Assembly: GCF_003351045.1 (NCBI RefSeq)
Contig: NZ_QQZY01000002.1
Span: 370,001-434,000, forward strand
Direction of reading: 5' to 3'
DNA length: 64,000 bases
Origin: Gaiella occulta
GTDB taxonomy: Bacteria > Actinomycetota > Thermoleophilia > Gaiellales > Gaiellaceae
How positions within the stretch are numbered: position 1 is the first letter of the stretch; every line of letters starts with the position of its first letter. The position numbers and the translations under genes were made by a program. Under the pieces are notes generated by a model, which saw only the letters and a program-made list of their open reading frames with translations, ran no database searches and had not been told where the DNA came from. Shown piece by piece: positions 27,272 through 36,024 of the stretch.

Positions 27272-28060
27272 GTGACCGTGTCCCCAACGTCACCCTACGA
27301 CCTGCGCGGTCGCGTCGCGGCCGTCACCGGCGCTTCGAGCGGGATCGGGCAGGCGATCGCCGCCGCGCTCGCACGGGCCGGAGCCGACGTCGCGGGGCTC
27401 TCCCTCGACGACGGCGGCGAGACGCACGAGATGGTCGTGGCGCTCGGCAGGCGCTCCGTGCAGCTCAGCGGCGACACCGGCGACCCCGCTGCCGCCGAGC
27501 GGCTCGCCGACGTCGCGGTCGCCGAGCTCGGACGGCTCGACATCTGGGTCAACAACGCGGCGCGGTTGCTCGTCAAGCCGTTCCTCGAGACGAGCGAGGA
27601 CGACTGGCGCGACCTGCTCGCTCCCAACCTGCTCGGATACGTGTGGGGCTGCCGGGCCGCCGCGCGCCGCATGGTCGCCGCGGGCGGCGGACGCATCGTC
27701 AACGTCAGCTCTGCCGCCGACGTGCAGCCGCTCGCCGACCTGTCCGCCTACATCACGGCGAAGGGGGGCATCGTCGGGCTCACCAAGGCGCTCGCGGTGG
27801 AGCTCGCGCCGTACGGCATCACGGTCAACGCGCTCGCGCCGGGCGCCACCGACACGCCGCTGAACAAGAGGGCGTACACGCCGGAGGTGCGCGCGACCTA
27901 CGAGCGCCGCATCTCGCTCGGCCGCATCGGGACGCCCGAGGAGGTCGCCGACGCCGCCGTCTTCCTCGCCTCCGACGCCTCCCGCTACGTCACCGGCCAC
28001 GAGCTCCTCGTCGACGGCGGGCTCACCATCAACGGCTCCGTCGGCCACGCCCGCACATGA
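27272..28060 (+). CDS. short-chain dehydrogenase/reductase
   Basis: NAD(P)-dependent oxidoreductase of 262 residues. Visible motifs: cofactor motif VTGASSGIGQAIAAAL, NNAA, catalytic Ser in NVSSAADVQ, Tyr/Lys in SAYITAKGG and the C-terminal VTGHELLVDGGLTING. The in-frame GTG at 27272 is chosen over the more distant 27209 because conserved sequence begins about 12 residues later. It overlaps the following DUF4432 gene by 4 bases, suggesting a sugar or polyol substrate. Confidence 0.9.
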   Translation: MTVSPTSPYDLRGRVAAVTGASSGIGQAIAAALARAGADVAGLSLDDGGETHEMVVALGRRSVQLSGDTGDPAAAERLADVAVAELGRLDIWVNNAARLLVKPFLETSEDDWRDLLAPNLLGYVWGCRAAARRMVAAGGGRIVNVSSAADVQPLADLSAYITAKGGIVGLTKALAVELAPYGITVNALAPGATDTPLNKRAYTPEVRATYERRISLGRIGTPEEVADAAVFLASDASRYVTGHELLVDGGLTINGSVGHART

Positions 28061-28992
28061 TCCCGTCCGCGAAGCTCCCCCATCTCGACCAGATCGCGAG
28101 CGCGGTGCAGTCCGTGGTGAGCGACGGCCCCGCGGCCGGCCTGCGCGCGGTCGACGCGCGCGTATGGGGCGGGATCGACGTGCGCCTGCTCCCCGACCGC
28201 GGCCTCGACGTCGGCGCGGCATGGTTCCACGGCACCCCGCTCGCCTGGATCTCGCAGGTCGGCGAGGGGCCGTCGCTGCCGCCCGAGGAGCTCAGCGGGC
28301 GCCGCTGGGCCGACGCCTGGCAGGGCGGACTGATGACGACGTGCGGCCTCTCGAACGTCGGCGCCGCGTCGGAGGGCTTCGGCCTGCACGGGACGTACAC
28401 GACGCGCGCGGCGACCGACGTCGCGGCGCAGCGCACGGCCGGGGGCGTCGTCGTCACGGGCACCGTCGTCGACCCGCCGTTCCGGCTCGAGCGCCGTCTT
28501 GCGACCGCGGTCGGACAGGGGCTGCTGCGGATCGACGACCGTGTCACGAACACGAGCGCGTACACCGCCGCCGCGCCGATGCTCTACCACGTCAACGTCG
28601 GCGCGCCACTGTGGGACGACGGAGCGTGGCTCGAGACCGACGCCGACGAGGTCGTGCCGCGAGACGGCGACGCGGCCGCGGGCCTCGACAGCTGGGACGA
28701 GCCGCCCGAGCCCGTCGACGGCGCACCCGAGCGCGTGTTCGAGCACGTCGGCGCCGGCTGGGCGCGCCTCACGAACGCGAAGCTCGGCATCGAGCTGACG
28801 GTGCGCTCGTCGATGCCGCGCATGTGGCAGTGGGTGCATCCCGCGAGCGGCACGTACGCCCTCGCGATCGAGCCGGCGAACTGCTCGGTGCTCGGACGGG
28901 CGGTCGACATCGCCGCCGGGCGCATGCCGTTCCTCGATCCCGGCGAGGTCCGGGAATCCTGGCTCACGATCGAAGCGAGGCTGCTGCGGTGA
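28057..28992 (+). CDS. DUF4432 / aldose 1-epimerase-like protein
   Basis: Protein of 311 residues with the galactose-mutarotase-like beta-sandwich pattern of the DUF4432 group: VRLLPDRGLDVGAAWFHGTPLAWIS, GGLMTTCGLSNVG, FGLHGTYTTR and MLYHVNVGAPLWDDGAWL. Members are thought to act on sugars or sugar acids. The ATG at 28057 overlaps the SDR stop by 4 bases. A GTGA overlap at its end leads into a degenerate remnant, so a third gene of the operon has been lost. Confidence 0.82.
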   Translation: MIPSAKLPHLDQIASAVQSVVSDGPAAGLRAVDARVWGGIDVRLLPDRGLDVGAAWFHGTPLAWISQVGEGPSLPPEELSGRRWADAWQGGLMTTCGLSNVGAASEGFGLHGTYTTRAATDVAAQRTAGGVVVTGTVVDPPFRLERRLATAVGQGLLRIDDRVTNTSAYTAAAPMLYHVNVGAPLWDDGAWLETDADEVVPRDGDAAAGLDSWDEPPEPVDGAPERVFEHVGAGWARLTNAKLGIELTVRSSMPRMWQWVHPASGTYALAIEPANCSVLGRAVDIAAGRMPFLDPGEVRESWLTIEARLLR

Positions 28993-29170
28993 AGGGCATC
29001 CGCGCGTCGCGGGCCGGCGTCGTCGCCTCCACGCCGGAAGGGGCGGCCCGTCGCACGAGCCCGACCACCCGACGCTCGTCGACGGCCACGCGGCGGGCGT
29101 GATCCGCGAAGCGGCCGCGGCGTCCCACAGCGGACGACGACGGTGGAGCTGCCGGAGGCGATGCGGGCGA
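28989..29170 (+). pseudogene. remnant of a deleted gene, C-terminus resembles Gfo/Idh/MocA oxidoreductases
   Basis: GTG 28989 overlaps the DUF4432 stop and opens a short frame (VKGIRASRAGVV). From about 29054 another frame reads HEPDHPTLVDGHAAGVIREA, and after 29140 a third reads TVELPEAMRAISGS. Together these resemble the end of a Gfo/Idh/MocA oxidoreductase, where a helix precedes GRxVELP. The body of the gene is missing. The identification is tentative. Confidence 0.35.
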
Positions 29171-30754
29171 TCAGCGGCTCCCTCCCGCGGCCTCCGGGCG
29201 CAGATCGCCGCCGGCGCCGTCGAGGAACGCCTGCACGGCGGGGCGCGCGGCCGCCTCGAGGCCGCGCAGCGCGACCGTCGTCCGCCGCCGCAGGATGTCG
29301 TCGGGGGTGAGCGCGAGCTCGCGCTCGACCGCGTACAGCGCCTGCGCACGAATGTCCGGCGCGCCCTCGACGATCGGCTCGTACAGCGAGTGGTCGGCGG
29401 CGGCCGGCTCGAGCACCTCGTGCGCGAGCGAGCCGTACAGACCGGCGAGGTGCGCGCGGACGTCCGCGGGCAGGCCGGGGTGAGAGCGGGCGAGGTCGTC
29501 GGCGACCCGCGCCGGGTCGGCGGCGCCGGCGACCGGAGCCGGACGGCCGTCGGGGACGGGGAGCCCGACCGTCTCCAGCGCCCGGGTCGCCACGTCCACG
29601 CCGATACGGCGCCACGTCGTGAGCTTGCCGCCGGCGACGCTCACCATCCCATGGGGGCCGACGGTCACCACCGTCTCGCGCTTCGTCGCGGCCGTGCCCG
29701 CCCCGGAGAGCGGGAGCACGCGCAGGCCGGCGAACGACGCGCGCACCCGGTCGGAGCGGATCGCCCGGGCGTCGAGGGTCGTCGCCGCCTCCGCGAGGAT
29801 CTGCGCCTCGTCGGCGGGCGTCGCCGCGACCGTCGCGGGGTCGCCCTCGAACGCCTCGTCCGTCGTGCCGAGCAGGAGCATCCCGTGCCACGGGATCGCG
29901 AACGACACCCGCCCGCCCGGCAGCGGCGACGTCACCGCCGCACTCCACGGCTGCTCCGGCTCGAGCACGAGGTGAGCGCCCTTCGACAGCCGCACGCTCG
30001 TGCCGGCACCGGGGTGCTCGAGCGCCCGGATCGTGTCGAGCCACGGCCCCGTCGCGTTGACGACGACCCGCGCCCGCACGGAGACCGCTTCCCCGTCGAT
30101 CGCGTCGCGCACCTCGGCGCCGGCCACGCGACCGGACTCCGTCCGCAGCGACAGCACCTCCGCGTAGTTGAGCCATGTCGTGCCGAGGTCCTCGGCCGTG
30201 CGCAGCGCCGCGAGCACGAGCCGCGCATCGTCGGTCTGGTGATCGTGGTAGGAGACGAACGAGGTGCCCGGGTCGAGGCGAAGCCCGGGCGCGAGGCGGG
30301 CTGCCTCGGCCGGCGCCATCTTCCCGGAGCGGCCGTCGCGGAATCCCGACAGCGCCCCGTAGAGGAACACGCCGAGACGGAGCTCGCTCTCGCGGTACGG
30401 CGAGTCGGGCCGCACGGGCAGCACGAACGAGAGCGGCCGTACGAGGTGCGGCGCGACGACGCTCGCGTTCCAGCGCCGCTCGCGATGCGCCTCGCGTACG
30501 AGCCGCACGTCTCCGAGCCGGAGGTAGCGCAGCCCGCCGTGCACGAGCTTCGACGAGGCGCTCGACGTGGCCCCGGCCGCGTCCCTCCGGTCGACGAGCG
30601 CGACGCGCGCACCGGTGCGCGCCGCCGCCCAGGCGGTGGCGGCGCCGGTGGCGCCGCCACCGATCACGAGCACGTCGAACACCGTGCTTCGCAGCCGCTC
30701 GAGACGATCGGCACGGGAGCCACGGCCGACGGCCACGGACGCCGGCGGTCTCAT
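29171..30754 (-). CDS. glpD: aerobic glycerol-3-phosphate dehydrogenase
   Basis: FAD flavoprotein of 527 residues feeding electrons from glycerol-3-phosphate into the quinone pool at the membrane. It has FDVLVIGGGATGAATAWAAA (FAD site), TSSASSKLVHGGLRYL, NATGPWLDTI, FAIPWHGMLLLGTTDE and VAGGKLTTWRRIG, plus the C-terminal helical domain. The ATG at 30754 overlaps the upstream permease remnant by 4 bases. It faces glpK across 500 bases, so glycerol catabolism is complete at this locus apart from uptake. Confidence 0.95.
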   Translation of the reverse strand: MRPPASVAVGRGSRADRLERLRSTVFDVLVIGGGATGAATAWAAARTGARVALVDRRDAAGATSSASSKLVHGGLRYLRLGDVRLVREAHRERRWNASVVAPHLVRPLSFVLPVRPDSPYRESELRLGVFLYGALSGFRDGRSGKMAPAEAARLAPGLRLDPGTSFVSYHDHQTDDARLVLAALRTAEDLGTTWLNYAEVLSLRTESGRVAGAEVRDAIDGEAVSVRARVVVNATGPWLDTIRALEHPGAGTSVRLSKGAHLVLEPEQPWSAAVTSPLPGGRVSFAIPWHGMLLLGTTDEAFEGDPATVAATPADEAQILAEAATTLDARAIRSDRVRASFAGLRVLPLSGAGTAATKRETVVTVGPHGMVSVAGGKLTTWRRIGVDVATRALETVGLPVPDGRPAPVAGAADPARVADDLARSHPGLPADVRAHLAGLYGSLAHEVLEPAAADHSLYEPIVEGAPDIRAQALYAVERELALTPDDILRRRTTVALRGLEAAARPAVQAFLDGAGGDLRPEAAGGSR

Positions 30755-30948
30755 CCCCTGTGCGCCCCGAGCGTGAGCCCGCCGATGCACTGCCGCAGGA
30801 CGCCGAACACGAAGATGGTCGGGATCGCCACCACGGCCGGAAGCGGGATCCCGATCATGAGCGGGACCACGATCCTGTCGCGGACCGATAGCCGCGCCAT
30901 GCGGCGCCGCGCCGGGCGCTCGCGCTGCGGAGCGACGTCAGCGGTCAT
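30751..30948 (-). pseudogene. fused remnant of two ABC sugar-permease genes (MalF start, MalG end)
   Basis: An open frame of 65 residues. Residues 1-37 look like the cytoplasmic start and first membrane helix of a MalF/UgpA-type permease (ARLSVRDRIVVPLMIGIPL). Residues 38-65 look like the end of a MalG/UgpE-type permease (VVAIPTIFVFGVLRQC, then GGLTLGAHRG). Each intact gene would need about 280 codons. An in-frame internal deletion covering most of both genes explains this, and the chimera still ends in a 4-base overlap with glpD. Confidence 0.6.
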
Positions 30949-31143
30949 CGGCCCGCCTCGCCAGGGGGCGCACGACGGCCGGGTCAGGGACGGACTCGTT
31001 GACATACGCGACTCTCGACAATTCCGACACGGCAGAACACGCTCCCCACGAACGGACGCTCCACACTGGCACAATCGCGGCGCGCCTGTCGGGGCGGTGC
31101 GGCCGATTGCGTGAAATGTACGGATACCGGCACGTGTGCGGCG

Positions 31144-31269
31144 ATGTCGAGGAAGGGGAGGCGGTCAGTCAACGTGGGCGAGCTCGGCTCGGGCGTGTTC
31201 TTCAACCCCGTCGCGCCGGAGGAAGCGGCACGGGCGCTGCGGGAGGCGGTCGAGCGCCCGCGCGCGTGA
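31144..31269 (+). CDS. short reading frame coupled to glpK, probably a gene remnant
   Basis: A 41-residue frame from ATG 31144 whose end, GELGSGVFFNPVAPEEAARA, has real-protein character, stopping with a GTGA overlap at the glpK start. It looks like the C-terminus of a larger lost protein rather than a complete gene. No Shine-Dalgarno is present. Together with the permease chimera it suggests that the glycerol locus has lost several genes. Confidence 0.35.
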   Translation: MSRKGRRSVNVGELGSGVFFNPVAPEEAARALREAVERPRA

Positions 31270-32771
31270 GCCGCCACGACCTCGTTCTCGCGCTCGACCA
31301 GGGCACGACCGGCACGCGGGCCGCGCTCGTCGACGCATCGGGCGCACGGGTCGCCGAGGCCTATCGCGCGCACGAGCAGCACCATCCCTCCCCCGCCCTC
31401 GTCGAGCACGACCCGGACGAGATCCTCGCATCCGTCCGTGCGGTGCTCGCCGAGGTGCTCGGCACCGTCGACCCGGAGCGCGTCTCCGGTCTCGGCATCA
31501 CGAACCAGCGCGAGACGATCGTGCTCTGGGAGCGCGACGGCGGGCGGCCGCTCGCCCGCGCCGTCGTCTGGCAGGACGGCCGCACCGCCGAGCGCTGCGC
31601 GGAACTCGTCGCGAGCGGCGCCGGAGAGCTCGTGCGCGTGCGCACCGGCCTGCCGCTGCAGCCCTACTTCTCCGCGACGAAGCTCGCCTGGCTGCTCGAC
31701 AACGTGCCCGGCGCACGCGGGCGCGCGGAGCGCGGCGAGCTCGCGGCGGGCACGATCGACTCCTGGCTCGCGTGGCAACTGACGGGGGCGCACGTCAGCG
31801 ACGTCACGAACGCCTCGCGCACGCTGCTGTTCGACATCGACCGGCTCGACTGGGACGACGAGCTGCTGGCGCTCTTCCACGTGCCCCGCGCCGTGCTGCC
31901 CGACGTCGTGCCGTCGTGGCGCCCGGGCGGTCTCGCGCTCACGACGGCCGCCGGCCCCGCCGGGCGCGAGCTCGCGCTGCTCGCACTGCTCGGCGACCAG
32001 CAGGCCGCCCTCCTCGGGCAGGCCTGCACGGACGAGGGCGACGCGAAGTGCACCTACGGCACCGGCGCCTTCCTGCTCGTCAACGCAGGCGCGAACCGGC
32101 CCGCCGGCGTGCGCGGCCTGCTCACCTCGCCCGCCTACCAGGAGGGCGGCGAGGCCGCCCGCTACTGCCTCGAGGGCGCGATGGCCGTCGCCGGCCGCGC
32201 CATCCAGTGGCTGCGCGACGAGCTCGGGTTGATCGCCGGCGCAGCCGAGACGGCGGCGCTCGCCGCGAGCGTCGAGTCGAGCGGAGGCGTCCGTGTCGTG
32301 CCCGCCTTCCAGGGCCTCTACGCGCCGTGGTGGGAGGCCGACGCCCGCGGCGCCGTCATCGGGCTGACGCTGCACTCGACGAGGGCGCACGTCGTGCGCG
32401 CGACGCTCGAGGCGCTCGCCTTCCAGACGCGGGCGGTCGTCGAGGCGGCGGAGCGCGAGGGCGGCATGCGCGTCGGCGAGCTGCGTATCGACGGCGGCGT
32501 CAGCGGCAACCCGTTCTTCGCGCAGACGCTGGCCGACGTCCTCGGCCGGCCGGTGGTGCGCGCGACGGACGCGGAGGCGACGGTGCGCGGCGCCGCCTTC
32601 GCAGCCGGGCTCGCGGCGGGTCTGTGGCCCGACGTCGCCGCGCTCGCGCCCCTCGTCGGCGAGACCGAGCTGATCGAGCCCCGGTGGAACGACGACCGCC
32701 GCGAGGCCGAGTACGCCGACTGGCTGCGCGCCGTCGAGCGGGCTCTGCCCGACGCCACGCCCGATGGCTGA
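31266..32771 (+). CDS. glpK: glycerol kinase
   Basis: FGGY-family kinase of 501 residues producing glycerol-3-phosphate. It has LALDQGTTGTRAALVD at the N-terminus, ITNQRETIVLW, VWQDGRTAERC, GDQQAALLGQAC, CTYGTGAFLLVN and RIDGGVSGNPFFAQ, in the order expected for GlpK. The GTG at 31266 follows the small coupled frame. It diverges from glpD. Confidence 0.93.
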   Translation: MSRHDLVLALDQGTTGTRAALVDASGARVAEAYRAHEQHHPSPALVEHDPDEILASVRAVLAEVLGTVDPERVSGLGITNQRETIVLWERDGGRPLARAVVWQDGRTAERCAELVASGAGELVRVRTGLPLQPYFSATKLAWLLDNVPGARGRAERGELAAGTIDSWLAWQLTGAHVSDVTNASRTLLFDIDRLDWDDELLALFHVPRAVLPDVVPSWRPGGLALTTAAGPAGRELALLALLGDQQAALLGQACTDEGDAKCTYGTGAFLLVNAGANRPAGVRGLLTSPAYQEGGEAARYCLEGAMAVAGRAIQWLRDELGLIAGAAETAALAASVESSGGVRVVPAFQGLYAPWWEADARGAVIGLTLHSTRAHVVRATLEALAFQTRAVVEAAEREGGMRVGELRIDGGVSGNPFFAQTLADVLGRPVVRATDAEATVRGAAFAAGLAAGLWPDVAALAPLVGETELIEPRWNDDRREAEYADWLRAVERALPDATPDG

Positions 32772-32808
32772 CGCGGCGCGTGCGGTTCGATCGCTCTCTA
32801 TTTCTTCA

Positions 32809-32822
32809 AATCTTCTAAGATT
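32809..32822. promoter_or_regulatory. palindromic ArsR operator overlapping the -10 box
   Basis: AATCTT-CT-AAGATT is a perfect 6-bp inverted repeat in an AT-rich patch unlike the surroundings. TAAGAT at 32816-32821 is the predicted -10 hexamer, 7 bases before the arsR start at 32829. Binding of the ArsR product here would shut off the arsR-hyf operon. Confidence 0.65.
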
Positions 32823-32828
32823 ATCGGC

Positions 32829-33164
32829 ATGCCGTTCAAAGCCACCCCGGTGTACGTCACCAAGGCTGCGCTCTTCCGCACGCTCGGGCACCCGGCGCGG
32901 GTCCGCATCCTCGAGCTGCTGCGCGACGGCGAGCTCTCCGTCGGCACGCTGCAGGAGGAGCTCGGGATCGACTCGGGCGGCACGTCGCAGCACCTCGCGG
33001 CCCTGCGGCGCATCGGGCTCGTCGACTCGCGACGGGAAGGCACGAGCGTCTACTACCGCGCCGCCGACCCGCAGGTGTTCGCGCTCCTCGAGGTCGGACG
33101 CGCTCTCATCGCCCGCGCCCTCGCCGAGCAGCAGGCGCTGCTCGAGGAGCTCTCGGCGGAATGA
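32829..33164 (+). CDS. ArsR-family transcriptional regulator of the hyf operon
   Basis: Winged-helix repressor of 111 residues: FRTLGHPARVRILELLRDGE, then the recognition helix SGGTSQHLAALRRIGLV and wing SRREGTSVYYRAA. It contains no cysteine at all, so the classic ArsR metal site is absent; the signal is probably not a thiophilic metal. It is the first gene of the hydrogenase-like operon, overlapping hyfB by 4 bases, and probably autoregulates through the palindrome at 32809-32822. Confidence 0.88.
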   Translation: MPFKATPVYVTKAALFRTLGHPARVRILELLRDGELSVGTLQEELGIDSGGTSQHLAALRRIGLVDSRREGTSVYYRAADPQVFALLEVGRALIARALAEQQALLEELSAE

Positions 33165-35101
33165 TCGCGATCTTCCTCGCCGGCGTCGCCGCGGTCGCCC
33201 TCGGCGGCATGCTCGGCGCCGCTCCGAAGCGGCTCGCCGCCGCGCTGCTGCTGCAGGCGGCCGGTGCGCTCGCGATCGGCGTCGCGGGATTCTGGGCGCT
33301 CGCCGACGGCGGCAGCTGGGGCGCCTCCTTCACGAGCACGTTGACGCCCCACTTCGGCGTCGACGGACTCAGCGGGCTCTTCCTCGGCACGCTCGGGCTG
33401 ATCGCGTCTCCGGCGCTCGTGTTCGCCTCGGCCTACCTGCAGCAGGCGGGCCCGGGGCGCGCCACGGGCGTCCTCACGAGCGCGTTCATCCTCGCGCTCG
33501 TCGGCGTGCTCTGCGCCCGCGACGCGATCTCGTTCCTGCTCTTCTGGGAGCTCATGACGCTCGTGCCGGCGGCGATCATCCTCGTCGGCCGCAGCAGCCG
33601 CTCGGCGCGGCACACCGTCTTCACGTACGTCGCGATCACCCACCTCGGAGGGGCAGGCACCTGGATCTCCCTCCTGCTGCTCGCGCGCGAGGGCGCGATC
33701 GGCAACCCTGCCGCGCTCGCCCAAGGCTCCGGCGCCCAGACGCTGATCGCGCTCACGGCGATCGTCGGCTTCGGCACCAAGGCTGGGTTGATGCCGATGC
33801 ACGCCTGGCTTCCCCGCGCCCACCCGATCGCGCCCTCGTACGTGTCGGCGCTGATGAGCGGCATCATGGTCGCCATCGCGGCCTACGGGCTCGTGCGCGT
33901 GCTCGTCGACTGGCTCGGCACCCCGCCGCCGTGGGTCGGCGCGACGGTGCTCGTGCTCGGCGGCCTGTCGGCCGTCGGCGGGATCACCTACGCGCTCTTC
34001 CAGCGCGACCTCAAGCGGCTGCTCGCCTACTCGACCGTGGAGCACCTCGGCATCGTCGCCCTCGGCCTCGGCGCAAGCCTGCTGCTGCGCACCCGCGGCG
34101 CCGACGAATGGGCGGCGTTCGCGCTCGCCGCGGCGCTGCTCCACACCGTCAACCACGCCGTCTTCAAGGCGCTGCTCTTCCTCGGCGCCGGCACGTTCGA
34201 GCGCGCCACCGGCTCGCTCGAGCTCGACCGGCTCGGTGGTCTGCTGCGCCGGCTGCCGTGGAGCGGCGGTGCGTTCCTCGTCGGGGCGCTGGCGATCGCC
34301 GGGATGCCGCTGCTGAACGGCTTCGCCTCGGAATGGCTGACGCTGCAGTCGCTGCTGCACGTCCCCGGCGACGCCGGCGCCTGGGACGGCGCGCTCGCAG
34401 CCGCGGCGCTCGCCGCGCTCGCAGGGACGATGGCGCTGGCGCTGCTCTGCTTCGTGAAGGTGATCGGGCTCGTGCTGCTCGGGCCGCCACGCCGGTCGGC
34501 GTGCGCGGAGGCGGTGGAGCCCCCGGTGGCGATGCGGCTGCCGCTCGTCGCGCTCGCCGCGGTCACGGTCGTCCTCGGCGCCGTGCCCGGTCTGCTCTTC
34601 TCCCGTCTCACGGGCCTCGCGCCGTGGGGCGGCGACCTGCCGGCCCGCGCAGGACTGTCGCTGCCGGGGACGGGCGGGCTTCCCACGCTCGGCCTGCTCG
34701 TCGTCGTCGCCGGCCTCGGCGGCCTGCTGTGGCGTCTGCGCGGAGAGCGGCGCGCCGCCCCGAGCCCGACGTGGGCGAGCGGCCAGGCCGTCGAGCCACA
34801 GCTTCTGTGGACGAGCGCCGGCTTCACGAAGCCGCTGCGGCTCGTCCTCGAGGCGGTGCTGCGGCCCGAGCGCGAGATCGAGGTGACGCAGCGCCGAGGC
34901 GTCGTCCAGGAGGTGTCCTACAGCGGCCGCGTTCCCCACCTGATCGACATCCACCTCTACCGGCCGGTCACGGACGGCGCCCTCGTCGCCGCGGCATTTG
35001 CACGCCGCCTGCAGAGCGGCCGGCTCGGCACCTACGTCACCTACCTCGTCGCCCTCGTCGTCGCACTGCTGATCGCCGTGCGCATCGGGGTGATCGGATG
35101 A
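33161..35101 (+). CDS. hyfB: hydrogenase-4 component B-like proton-pumping membrane subunit
   Basis: NuoL/Mrp-type membrane subunit of 646 residues with about 14-16 helices. The antiporter-like core shows DAISFLLFWELMTLVPA, GFGTKAGLMPMHAWLPRAHP with the conserved Lys and His, LKRLLAYSTVEHLGIVALGL and NHAVFKALLFLGAGT. The C-terminus is the HyfB-type tail (VSYSGRVPHLIDIHLYRPV). It probably conducts protons when coupled to HyfG/HyfI redox chemistry. Confidence 0.9.
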   Translation: MIAIFLAGVAAVALGGMLGAAPKRLAAALLLQAAGALAIGVAGFWALADGGSWGASFTSTLTPHFGVDGLSGLFLGTLGLIASPALVFASAYLQQAGPGRATGVLTSAFILALVGVLCARDAISFLLFWELMTLVPAAIILVGRSSRSARHTVFTYVAITHLGGAGTWISLLLLAREGAIGNPAALAQGSGAQTLIALTAIVGFGTKAGLMPMHAWLPRAHPIAPSYVSALMSGIMVAIAAYGLVRVLVDWLGTPPPWVGATVLVLGGLSAVGGITYALFQRDLKRLLAYSTVEHLGIVALGLGASLLLRTRGADEWAAFALAAALLHTVNHAVFKALLFLGAGTFERATGSLELDRLGGLLRRLPWSGGAFLVGALAIAGMPLLNGFASEWLTLQSLLHVPGDAGAWDGALAAAALAALAGTMALALLCFVKVIGLVLLGPPRRSACAEAVEPPVAMRLPLVALAAVTVVLGAVPGLLFSRLTGLAPWGGDLPARAGLSLPGTGGLPTLGLLVVVAGLGGLLWRLRGERRAAPSPTWASGQAVEPQLLWTSAGFTKPLRLVLEAVLRPEREIEVTQRRGVVQEVSYSGRVPHLIDIHLYRPVTDGALVAAAFARRLQSGRLGTYVTYLVALVVALLIAVRIGVIG

Positions 35102-36024
35102 CCGCGCAGACGGTCGTGGCGGGGATGGAGCAGGTCGTCGGCGGCGTCGCCGCGGCACCGCTGCTCGTCGGGTTGACGCAGCAGGGGAAGGCCCTGCTGC
35201 AGGGGCGCCGCGGACCCGGGCCGCTGCAGCCGTACCGCGAGCTGCGGCGCCTGTGGGGCAAGAGCGCCGTCGACGTCGACGGGTCGACGATCGTGTATCG
35301 CCTCGCCCCCGTGCTCGTCGCGGCGGCGACGGGGGCGGCGATCCTGCTCGTCCCCGCCGCCGACCGCGCGCCCGGCTTCGGCGTCGGCCACGACGCGCTC
35401 GCGCTCGCGGGCCTGCTCGCGCTCGCGCGGCTCGCCGTCTGCGCGGCCGCCTGGGACGTCTCCAACGGGTTCGCGCTCCAGGGCGCGAGCCGTGACCTGA
35501 CGCTGTCGGTGTTCGTGGAGGCGGCGCTCGTGCTCTCGCTCGCCGTCGCGGCGCTCGTCGCCGGCACGACCGACCTGCGCGGCGTCGTCGCGGGCAACGC
35601 CGGCTTCGAGCCGTGGTCGACGCCTGCTCTCGCGCTCGGCGCCGCTGCGTTCCTGCTCGTCGTGATCGCCGAGACGGGACGGCAGCCGGTCGACAACCCG
35701 GACACCCACCTCGAGCTGACGATGATCCACGAGGGGCCCGTGCTCGAGTTCGGCGGGCGCGACCAGGCGCTCTTGCAGTGGGCCGTGGCCGCCCGGCACT
35801 GGATCGTGCTCGTGCTCGCCGCGGAGGTGTTCCTGCCCCATCCGCGGGGCACGTGGTGGCAGCTCGTGCTGCTGCCGCTCTCGCTCGCGCTCCTCTGCGG
35901 CGTGCTCTCCGTCACGGAGACGCTGCTCGCCAAGATGCGCATCCTGCTCGTGCCGCGCCTCATCGGCGTCGGCGCGGCCATGGCGCTGCTCGGCATCGTC
36001 ACCCGGCTCGTGGAGGGCACGTGA
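35098..36024 (+). CDS. hyfC: hydrogenase-4 component C-like (NuoH-like) membrane subunit
   Basis: NuoH/HycD-type membrane anchor of 308 residues linking the hydrophilic redox arm to the proton-pumping arm. The family marks are KALLQGRRGPGPLQPYRELRRLWGK at the N-terminus and GRQPVDNPDTHLELTMIHEG in the middle loop, corresponding to the quinone-cavity loop of NuoH. About eight helices. The ATG overlaps the hyfB stop by 4 bases. Confidence 0.9.
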   Translation: MTAQTVVAGMEQVVGGVAAAPLLVGLTQQGKALLQGRRGPGPLQPYRELRRLWGKSAVDVDGSTIVYRLAPVLVAAATGAAILLVPAADRAPGFGVGHDALALAGLLALARLAVCAAAWDVSNGFALQGASRDLTLSVFVEAALVLSLAVAALVAGTTDLRGVVAGNAGFEPWSTPALALGAAAFLLVVIAETGRQPVDNPDTHLELTMIHEGPVLEFGGRDQALLQWAVAARHWIVLVLAAEVFLPHPRGTWWQLVLLPLSLALLCGVLSVTETLLAKMRILLVPRLIGVGAAMALLGIVTRLVEGT

